DNA of 64,000 nucleotides from Crotalaria pallida (Eukaryota > Streptophyta > Magnoliopsida > Fabales > Fabaceae). The stretch covers positions 127,719,706 through 127,783,705 of the forward strand of contig CM075650.1 of the NCBI GenBank assembly GCA_037953625.1, read 5' to 3'. The position numbers and the translations under genes were made by a program. How positions within the stretch are numbered: position 1 is the first letter of the stretch; the number at the start of each line of letters is the position of its first letter. Positions 56,223 through 64,000 of this stretch are shown piece by piece. The notes under the pieces are model-generated. The model was not told where the DNA came from. It searched no databases and saw nothing but the letters and a program-made list of their open reading frames with translations.

Positions 56223-57741
56223 TCCTTCTATCTTCGATCCAAACAGAACCAGCTTCAAAGGTTAGGTTTTCACGAACATCCAAGTCATCGGGTCGGATTT
56301 GGATATTAGCGGTTGGGTCGTGCACATACTTTTTGAGTTGTGACACATGAAAAACATTGTGGATATTGGCCAAAGATGGAGGTAAGGCTATTTGATAAGC
56401 TACAGGACCGATTCGTCTGCGAGTCTGGTAAGGGCCAATAAATTTTGGTGAAAGCTTTCGGGTTCTCAAAGATCTGCTGACTCCTTTGGTTGGGACTATT
56501 TTGACAAATACATGCTCGCTTTCTGAAAACTCTAACGGTCTTCGTCTTCGATCAGCATAAATTTTATATCGACTTTGTGTTGTCCTCATCTTATTTTGAA
56601 TCATCTTGATCTTCTCGGTCGTTTCTTGCACAACCACGGGACCAATCAGAGAATTCTCCCCCACATGGAACCAGCATAGCGGGGTTTGGCACTTTCTTCC
56701 ATATAAAGATTCAAATGGTGTCATTCCAATACTCGCATGGTAACTGTTGTTATAAGTGAACTCTAAGAGTGGCAACACTTGATCCCAATTTCCTTGTTCT
56801 TCCAGCGTTAAGGCTCTTCAAATATCTTCTAATGACTGGATGGTTCTTTCTGATTGACCATCAGTCTCGAGATGATATGCAGAACTCATCCTTAACTTTG
56901 TCCCCAAGGCTTGGTGTAGGCTATGCCAAAATCTTGACGTAAATCTAGGGTCGCGATCAGAAACAATACTCGAGGGTACACCATGTAGTTGAACTATCTC
57001 CTTGACATAGAGTTGGTTGAGCTTCTCCAAAGAATAATGCACATTTATAGGAATAAAATGCGCTGACTTCGTCAAACAATCCACAATCGCCCAAATTGCA
57101 TCATGATTCACAACTATTCTAGGCAAACCATATACAAAACCCATGGAAATGCTATCCCACTTCTATTGAGGGATATCCAACTGTTGTAATTCTCCTCCAT
57201 GCTTCTCGTGTTCCACCTTAGCTTTCTGGCATTTCAAACAAGAAGCTACGTACTTCGCTACGTCTTTCTTGAGACTTGTCCACCAAAACAATTATTATTT
57301 CTTCAAATCCTGGTACATCTTAGTTGATCCAGGGTGCATACTCATCCGGCTTTTGTACGCTTTATCCAAAATCAACCTTCTAACTTCCAAATCCTTCGGG
57401 ATGCAAATCCTTGTCTTGAAACGAAGGACTCCATCCTCTCCTTCCTGAAAATCAAATTCTCTCCCTTCACTCGCCAATCTTTTCTTTTCCTTCAATTCCT
57501 CATCTTCTTGTTGTAGTTCACGAATCCTTAGCAAGAATTTATTAGTGATACACAACATTCCCATCTTGATGCTTGTTTGTTCCACTTGTATCGTCAAGCT
57601 CAAGTCTCTAAATTCTTCTATCAGAGCACCCTCCTTAACCATCATTAAGCTCACATGGATTGCTTTTCGACTTAGCGTGTCGGCTACCACATTCGCCTTA
57701 CTAGGGAGATAATGGAGTTCGAAGTCATAGTTATAACATAT
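56223..57741 (-). pseudogene. integrase and RNase H end of gag-pol of G
   Basis: One frame with stops near 56818 (TGA), 57163 (TAG) and 57295 (TAA). From the truncated 5' end it reads YDFELHYLPSKANVVADTLSRK (end of RNase H), the zinc-binding spacer, and integrase with SDRDPRF and GQSERT. GPY and linker sequences follow and run into the piece at 43657-43781. The cut at 57741 is a deletion joint to LTR-edge sequence. Confidence 0.85.
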
Positions 57742-57844
57742 TTTAAAATATAATTTAGTACCCAAAAATACAAATTTCTAACATCAGGCAACATGAGGTC
57801 CTAAAATTAATTAATTTAAATAGGGGGAAAATTGCGGTGTTACA

Positions 57845-57967
57845 AATAGGGGTGTTTGTGAAAAGAAGTGATTAATTGTTATTAAAAATTGTTATATAAT
57901 CTTATAAATAGGAATAAATTAATAAAAGTCACAAAAATGGTTTTATATATAAGAACGGAGGTAGTAT
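57845..57967 (-). mobile_element. Stowaway-like MITE fragment
   Basis: AATAGGGGTGTTTGTG...CTTATAAATAG followed by AAGAACGGAGGTAGTAT. The inverse of 61860-61945 shows the same inner sequence, and the GGAGGTAGTA end resembles the ACGGAGGGAGTA terminus there. G seems to have inserted into or next to it. Confidence 0.5.
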
Positions 57968-58668
57968 TATATTTAGAAATTAAAGCAGTGTCATCTACGT
58001 CTAATTTATATTCTTTTAAACTTTTATGTACCTGATAATTTTTTGTTTTTTTATGGGCAAAGTATTTTTTTTTCTTATGGGGATATGAGAAGAGAAATTA
58101 AATCCACTAAAAGGTGGCGCTTATCGACCCAGGACTTCCAACTATCAATCCTTAAGCCTTAAGACTTTACGTGCCCGGTTAATTAACGTTAGAGTAATGT
58201 TATTATTAAGAAACAAAAGTTGTTCCTTCGTCCAATAGAGTAATTATTTTTAGGATACGGTTAGTTAATTATTATAAAAAAAATTATTAATGATCTCAAT
58301 TCTCAAATATAAAAATAATTAATTAATTAATTTTTATTATTAAATACTATCAGTTATTTAATACTCATTTGAATTAGTTATCTCTATTAACTTATGTTTT
58401 ATTCTCAATACTATATTTTTAAAAAAAAATTATGAATTTGAGAAAATTAAATGTTTTTCACTAACTTTCTTAATAAATATAAATTTTTTTCTCTTAATCA
58501 AAATAAAAGAGAGTACTAATACTTTTAAACGGTTCACTTAACCTCAGTTCAAAATTCTCAATGCTAAGCTATTTTATTTAGTTCATTACATTCAATCTTA
58601 AGGATTGAGATTATGAAATACTTTTTTTTAAAAAAAAAAGAAGCAATCTTTTACTCTCTCTTGTCTTT
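57968..58668. other. AT-rich intergenic DNA
   Basis: No ORF, repeat array or RNA gene recognised. A moderately GC-rich patch at 58115-58190 is unexplained. Confidence 0.5.
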
Positions 58669-59336
58669 AATGTAAGCAACTCTTCAAAATATTTATGAAA
58701 ATTAACTAAGAAAATTGGTTAAAATTATTTTAGTGGTAATAGAATATTGTTGACATTTGACTTATTTTTTCAAAATTAATCTTTTAATTATAATTGAATC
58801 TACTGATCAAATAAGAAAGTGATGAGTAAATATATGTATTTATGCAAAGAATTAATTGATGATATCATTGAAAATTTGAGAATTAATTAGTCTTATAATG
58901 TAAGCACCTCTTCAAAATATTTATGGAAACTAATTAAGAAAATTGGTTAATATTATTTTAGTGGTAATAGAATATTGTTGACATTTGACTTATTTTTTCA
59001 AAAATAATCTTTTAATTATAATCGAATCTACTAATCAAATAAGAAAGTGATGAGTAAATATATGTATTTATGCAAAGAATTAATTGATATCATTGAATAT
59101 TTGAGAATTAGTTTTATAATGTAAGCACCTCTTCAAAATATTTATGGAAATTAATTAAGAAAATTGATTGGCTAATATTATTATTTTAGCGGTAATAGAA
59201 TATTGTTGACATTTGACTTATTTTTTCAAAATTAATCTTTTAATTATAATCGAATATACTGATAAAATAAGAAAGTGATGAGTAAATATATGTATATATT
59301 GAAAGAATTAATTGATGTAATTGAAAATTAGAGAAC
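58669..59336. repeat. three tandem copies of a 220-228 bp AT-rich unit
   Basis: Units start at 58669, 58897 and 59118 with AATGTAAGCAMCTCTTCAAA and agree closely over their length. The third unit ends about 40 bp upstream of the TATA box of the peptide gene. Confidence 0.9.
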
Positions 59337-59374
59337 CAATAATCTTAACTGTAGAGGCAGTACTTGTTATTTTG

Positions 59375-59385
59375 TCTATAAATAT
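59375..59385 (+). promoter_or_regulatory. TATA box of the peptide gene
   Basis: TCTATAAATAT, 78 bp upstream of the ATG, giving a predicted start near 59410 and a leader of about 50 nt. Confidence 0.7.
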
Positions 59386-59462
59386 CGATCGAAGCAATTG
59401 CTCCATGCATTTCCCGTGGCCAACATCAGTGAACGAGATAAGCACTCCCAAATTCATTTTCA

Positions 59463-59684
59463 ATGGAAGGAAAGTTTGTTAAGAATATGGCTTTTTTCGT
59501 ATTGGTAACAATGTTGACTTTAATGGCTTTGAACCTACAATCTGCGGAATGTTCATCTATTTTCAAACTCAACCCCTGCACAGACGCTGTGTGTGTTGCA
59601 AGATGCAAGCAAATTTATCCAGACTCCTTCATCGGTGCTGGCTGTAGGGACACCGAATATTGTCTTTGCTTAGGCGGACATTGA
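59463..59684 (+). CDS. small secreted cysteine-rich, defensin-like peptide
   Basis: 73-residue single-exon ORF. Residues 1-28 form a typical signal peptide with a hydrophobic core, cleaved near AEC/SS or slightly before. The mature part has six cysteines spaced C-x4-C-x3-C-x12-C-x5-C-x1-C. The CxxxC and CxC pair is the hallmark of the cysteine-stabilised alpha-beta fold of plant defensin-like proteins. A glycine two residues before the fourth cysteine (GAGC) also fits. Such peptides are secreted and act in defence or cell signalling; which one cannot be told. It lacks the intron many defensins have in the signal region. ATG 59463 is the first after the TATA box apart from the one at 59406. 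It is the only host gene I can support in the window. Confidence 0.75.
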   Translation: MEGKFVKNMAFFVLVTMLTLMALNLQSAECSSIFKLNPCTDAVCVARCKQIYPDSFIGAGCRDTEYCLCLGGH

Positions 59685-59705
59685 CATATAAGTATTATGT
59701 TTTAT

Positions 59706-59711
59706 AAATAA
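59706..59711 (+). terminator. poly(A) signal of the peptide gene
   Basis: AATAAA 21 bp after the stop codon, in AT-rich sequence typical of a plant 3' UTR. Confidence 0.6.
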
Positions 59712-60397
59712 AGGATCCTTTAAATTAAATAAGCATGCTTTTTAAGGTGAAATAATTGTGAAAGTTCTCATATCCTTCCTTATGAGTAATATTTGATCAA
59801 GTCTTTTGCCCATTTTACCTTGGTCCTTGAAGTTGATGATTTTCTTCACCCTCACTTGTTGGTTTCACATTCTACGACGAGGGTGGGATTGAAGATATTG
59901 AGTTAAGCATGGAACTTTTATTTTTTTTAAGAAAATTAAAAATATTTGCTATTTACCCTTATATTCGACCATGCACTCCCTCTTGTTCTTTTTGGATATA
60001 TGCGTTAATAACCTGAATGTCTCCTTCATGGCAACGGATAGGGTGGGATTTACCTATCTCATCTCTCCCGTCAAGGATTGGGAAGAGTTTAAAAAATGGT
60101 GAATATAAAAATGAAAAATGATTGATATTATATATCAATCATTTTTTAAAATATAAAAATATATTTTAAGTAAAAATATTATATAAAAATATTCATAGTT
60201 TTATATAAAAATATTATACTCAACGTCATCTCTCAAGGTTATAGGAATGTAGTTAGTGGAATGTAGTTAGTGGAATGTGGTTAAAAACTATTTATATTTT
60301 TTAAATAAGTAATATATCAAATACATTGTAATTAAAATAGTATATAAAACTAAGAATTAAGAATTGAATCATATGTTTATTGAGATTAGTGGGCATA
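59712..60397. other. intergenic DNA
   Basis: No gene seen. A short tandem of GGAATGTAGTTAGT (three units, 60244-60283) is the only structure noticed. Confidence 0.5.
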
Positions 60398-60543
60398 TAC
60401 TGACGGTATAAAGTTTTTTACACCATCAGTCCATCATTCATCATCCATTTGTATTACTATAATCTAAAAGTCAATGACCACATAAACAGATGAATGGTGG
60501 ATGATGCATTGATAGTGTAAAAAACCTTTACACTGTCGGTACA
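60398..60543. mobile_element. small foldback MITE
   Basis: Left arm TATACTGACGGTATAAAG and right arm CTTTACACTGTCGGTACA are about 50 bp inverted repeats that continue through CATCATCC. Each arm also contains a short self-palindrome around TTTTTT. This is a common MITE type in dicots. Confidence 0.7.
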
Positions 60544-60746
60544 TTATTCATCTTCTCATTTTTATTTAGCAAATATATTGAGATTAACTTCATTTTTTTA
60601 ATTATGATATATCAAACAAGTATGCGGTCAAGATTTAGTCACTCCAAAACCCATCCCATCTTTTCATGCATTTTTTCTAAACTTGGGTTTTAACCGTTAA
60701 CTTTTGGTCAAGGTCAAATCGATGTTCACCTAATTAATCAAATTTG

Positions 60747-60748
<2 letters not shown>

Positions 60749-60807
<59 letters not shown>
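60749..60807. repeat. (TA)n(CA)n microsatellite
   Basis: About 25 TA units followed by four CA units, directly beside the next MITE. Confidence 0.95.
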
Positions 60808-60808
<1 letters not shown>

Positions 60809-61173
60809 TAAACTATAGGCTGAACTACTTATAACTCTTACCTTATTTTTCAATATCAAATTGGTCATTCACATTATTTTGTATTATATCGGTCCCTTGA
60901 TCATATTTCTTTTCTCTATCAAATTGGTCCTTGAATCACTGTTCAATTTGCGTGCCAATATCATATTGATCCACATTTGCATTGTCGGAGAGAGAAATGA
61001 CATGTGTGCATATCATATTGGTCCACATAGGATGAACAGTGATTCGGTATCCAAATTGATGGCAAAAAGAAACATGAGGGACCAATATAATATCAAAAAA
61101 ACGTTAAAACCCAATTTGATAGTGAAAAGTTATAAGGTAATGGATCAAATGAGTAGTTTAGCCCTAAACTATA
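60808..61173. mobile_element. foldback MITE with long inverted arms
   Basis: Arms of about 150 bp (CTAAACTATAGGCTGAACTA... against the inverse of ...TAGTTTAGCCCTAAACTATA). The centre has TTGAATCACTGTTCA paired with TGAACAGTGATTCGG. Apparent ORFs are arm translation. A target duplication is not clear. Confidence 0.7.
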
Positions 61174-61429
61174 TTATCGTAGGAGTACATACTAAGAGTA
61201 CTCTAACCCATTAAAGTTAATCGTAACTAATATATAGTTAGTGATAATTTGCAAAACTATCATGTAAAAGTATGAATTGATGTATTGATTCACAAGTGAA
61301 TAGAAATATTTGTTCATAAGTAGATAGAAGTGTTTTTTCATTGATGAAAAGACGCATTTCTTTACTTATTAACAAACACAATTATTTAGAAAACTATTAT
61401 AAATATAAGCTCTTGATATATGAGTGAAC

Positions 61430-61469
<40 letters not shown>

Positions 61470-61859
61470 AATACAAGTAATAATAATCTCTCAAAATCCT
61501 TTAAGCTAAGGTTCTTTTTTAAAAGTGAGATTATCAGAATTGTTGGCTGATAGTTTTTGGGTGCTTGGATAAATCCTAGAGTCGATTTACCATAACCCTG
61601 CAAAAAATAGTGGGGCGAATAACGACTTAAGGACAGTGTTGGAGAATATGTTTTAAGTATAATTGATCTCATTATTGATGTTATTCTACTACTATTTTTC
61701 AAATACAATTATCCAAATAAGTTTCTTCTCTACTCTCATACTATTTTCTTACAATCTTAAGTCGTTATTTGGGGGAGAGAAGATAAAGTTTGTTAAAGAC
61801 TATGAGTCAAAAGTTTGAAAAGAAAAATGGCGAGAGAGGATGTACCTTTTGACATTTTT
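61174..61859. other. intergenic DNA with a (TA)n tract
   Basis: AT-rich, with a TA run at 61437-61468 and no supported gene. Confidence 0.5.
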
Positions 61860-62090
61860 ATTTTGTCTATATTTATAAGACCCTTTACCAATTTTTAATA
61901 ATCATTAATTACTTTTTTCCACAAACACCCCTATTTATTTATCACTTTAAATTCTCAATAATATTAATAGGGGTAATTTAGAAAATACATATCAAAAGTT
62001 CACATTTTCAATACAATTAACTAAATTTTTTCACTTTCTTAATGAACGTGAAATCTTCCAAATGGGTCTTATATTTAGGGACGGAGGGAG
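61860..62090 (+). mobile_element. Stowaway-like MITE, one clear end
   Basis: Right end TTAGGGACGGAGGGAG/TA fits the Stowaway terminal consensus and TA target. The inner part is the inverse of 57845-57925. The left terminus is not recognisable. Confidence 0.5.
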
Positions 62091-62139
62091 TATATAATTT
62101 GAAAGTCATAGTTTTGTACATAATTTTATATGCATTCAA

Positions 62140-63666
62140 GGCTTATTGTTTTTTCCCTAAAAGTTGAGCATGTTTTGGTTTTAGTCCTTATAAGTTATTT
62201 TGACTGAGATTGATCCTTAATTTTTCAAACATTTTGGTTTTGATCTCTGAAGCATGGATACTCCTATCTGACTGCCATACACGTACCGGGTACGTAGCCG
62301 TACCATGTACGCCTTGGGTACTCCTGGATACGTACCAGGTGCGTACCCAAACAAAAAAAATTAAAAAAAAAATTGGGTACTTGAATGGGTACGTACCCAT
62401 CGGACGTACCCACCATGTGGTACGACTGAACATAATTATTTTCCCAAACGATGTGTTTTGTTCACAAGGATAAGGGAAAGCCTTCTTTATTCAATATTTT
62501 TTAATTATCTTCTCACCCTCTTTCATTTTAACCCGAAAAAACACTCTCAAGTAGTGTCAAATTTCTTTCTCCTCTTGCTGACTTGATCCCCTCCGTCCCT
62601 CACTATGCTTGGCCCCCTCCACCGCTCGTTGTGCTTGACCCCCTCCACCTCTCGCGGTATTCCTCATTATGCTTTCCCCCTTCATTAGTTTGGTGCCTCC
62701 CTCTAAACTGTCTCCCATGTCTCTGTTTCTCCTATCTCTGTTTTGTTCTCTTACTAACTGGTACTTCTGTTTTTCATGTTCTATAAATATTTCTGTGTTT
62801 TCTTTTTCTTTGTTGTTATGGAATAATGAATACTATCTTGATTTAAAACAGCAATGAAAAGTGGTTTGATGCTCATATTTTGTTTTGATTTTTTTTTTGC
62901 ACACCAAGTGTTTAAACTAGTTTAGGAATTCAACCACTCTTTTTTTCCTATTATGCACCGCTTTTTTTTTTCCTATTTTGTGTTATTTTTGGATGTTTTT
63001 GATTTTTTTAATTAATTGTTACATAGTGCAAACAGTATAGGTTGTGTGGTAGGAAATTATTAATTCCTATGAATTTCAATTTGTTGATTGTATTTTTAAT
63101 TTTGCAATTTTTTATTTTTTAAATTTATATATAATTATATTTTTAAATTAAATATATATATAAGAACGTACTCATACCCTAATTTTTTAAAAATGTCATA
63201 CCCCGTACCCGTACTCGTACCGGGTACCGATATCTTACCCGTACTCATGCAACACAGGTTTTGATGCACTCCATTATGAAAAAAATTGTTATTTGCTGAT
63301 GTGGCTAGCGGAACACCATATCAATAGTCATGTAGTGTGAGGTGACGTCAAATAAATGATATGACGTGGATGATATAAATCCACGGACACAAAATGGTCT
63401 CATACGCAAAATGGTCCATACGCAGAATTTTGCATTTACGAATCTGAATCACCCATGTCACAATACTTATTTGGCGCTATCTTACATCACGTAGTTGTTG
63501 GTGTGGGTTTCCGTTAACCACGTCAACAAATAATTGATTTTTTCTAACGGATGAGATCAAAACCAAAATATTTGAAAAAATTAAGGACCAGTCCCAGTCA
63601 AAATAACTTTTAGGGACTAAAACCAAAACACGCTGAACTTTTAGGGATCAAAACCATAAATAAGTC
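62140..63666. mobile_element. non-autonomous Mutator-like element (outer), 1.53 kb
   Basis: Terminal inverted repeats of about 105 bp (CTAAAAGTTGAGCATGTTTT... against the inverse of the right end). Flanked by a perfect 9 bp duplication TGCATTCAA (62131-62139 and 63667-63675), the size typical of Mutator-like elements. No transposase. Interrupted by a second element. Confidence 0.85.
62245..63256. mobile_element. nested Mutator-like or related element (inner), 1.01 kb
   Basis: Inserted in the left terminal repeat of the outer element, with a perfect 9 bp duplication GGTTTTGAT (62236-62244 and 63257-63265). Ends are weakly inverted: GCATGGATAC near the left and the inverse TTGCATGAGTAC near the right. 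Both end regions are full of GTACC/GGTAC words. No transposase ORF; short ORFs inside are not convincing. Confidence 0.65.
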
Positions 63667-63675
63667 TGCATTCAA

Positions 63676-64000
63676 TTATGAGAGTTTTTGATAACGATGA
63701 ATTTATATGATGCACGTACTTCTACGGTAAGAATGATCATATGAAGTCATGCATAAATGTTTAAAAAAAAATTTGTTTCAAGGGTTTTCGTTGAGAATTT
63801 TATACAAAATATATATGATTGTGTGAATGTAAAATGATTGTGTTCAATCTTTATCTCTTCATGAAGTGTTTGCATGGTGATTTATTGTTTGAGGTTTATT
63901 TAATTACAAAAGAAAAAGAAGAAATTTGATCTCCCTGCAACGTACGTGCTCCAGAGTATGATGAAGTGAGTTTCAGAATTGATAGTTTTCTCTTCTCACT
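63676..64000. other. intergenic DNA to the window end
   Basis: AT-rich, nothing recognised. Confidence 0.4.

Larger units (their letters stand above)
43292..57844 (-). mobile_element. Tekay-like element 'G', truncated host of F
   Basis: Left part 43292-43781 is the 3' LTR edge, purine tract and last 41 codons of gag-pol. Right part 56218-57741 continues gag-pol from there back to the end of RNase H, where it is cut. 57742-57844 ends in GCGGTGTTACA and looks like the outer edge of an LTR. So everything from gag to RNase H, plus most of the 5' LTR, has been deleted. F interrupts it at CTTTA. Confidence 0.8.

Noticed and set aside
58115..58190. tRNA-derived SINE or tRNA-like sequence
   Set aside because: No convincing A and B box pair and no terminal repeat or tail could be found on either strand.
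59426..59608. Minus-strand ORF opposite the peptide gene
   Set aside because: It is the shadow of the cysteine-rich gene, which has the signal peptide, TATA box and poly(A) signal.
60861..61214. 117-codon ORF
   Set aside because: It runs through both arms of a foldback MITE.
62583..62857. Short hydrophobic ORFs within the inner Mutator-like element
   Set aside because: CT-rich simple composition, overlapping frames, no homologous domain recognised.

Overview
This is eukaryotic plant DNA, almost certainly a eudicot. A legume is my guess from the look of the retrotransposons and MITEs, but nothing here proves it. It is AT-rich. About 57.8 kb is a nest of LTR retrotransposons inserted into one another, and the last 6 kb is ordinary intergenic DNA with one small gene. 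There are no tRNA, rRNA or CRISPR features. LAYOUT, left to right: 1-4918, Ty1/copia-type gag-only element (minus strand, left end cut by the window). 4919-12119, right part of a giant LTR 'B' (plus), split by a complete solo LTR 'A' at 5530-8870. 12120-24697, Athila-like non-autonomous element 'C' (plus), whose 5' LTR is split by B and by B', a 6.5 kb relative of B in inverse orientation (12622-19123). 24698-32898, decayed Tekay-like Ty3/gypsy element 'E' (minus). 32899-34630 plus about 43198-43291, copia-type gag remnant 'H' (minus). 34631-43197, complete Athila-like non-autonomous element 'D' (plus) inside H. About 43292-43781 plus 56218-57844, truncated Tekay-like element 'G' (minus). 43782-56217, young Tekay-like element 'F' (minus) with an intact 1437-residue gag-pol and near-identical LTRs, inserted in G; its 5' LTR carries a 1.5 kb solo LTR of an H-like copia family. 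Insertion duplications (TAATT, TAAAC, TAGTT, CTTTA, TTCTC) are visible for A, B', D, F and the solo copia LTR. The deepest path is G > H > E > C > B > A or the first copia element, six levels.

57845-64000: a Stowaway-like fragment, a three-unit 220 bp tandem repeat, a 73-residue secreted defensin-like peptide gene (59463-59684) with TATA box and poly(A) signal, two foldback MITEs, microsatellites, and two nested Mutator-like elements with perfect 9 bp target duplications.

MOST INTERESTING: the long LTRs share an architecture I do not recognise from the literature. It consists of (i) clusters of one short palindrome per family (ACTCGAGT, TAACCGGTTA, TTAATCGATTAA, or a 20 bp palindrome in G); (ii) a tandem array of hairpins whose stems vary but stay self-complementary while loops stay constant; (iii) a candidate intron around that array; and (iv) a small open reading frame directly after the intron acceptor. 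In E and F that LTR-encoded protein is clearly homologous. In F, removing the predicted intron makes its AUG the first AUG after the TATA box. Together these suggest a structured, spliced leader that expresses an accessory protein from the LTR. This is inference from sequence alone.
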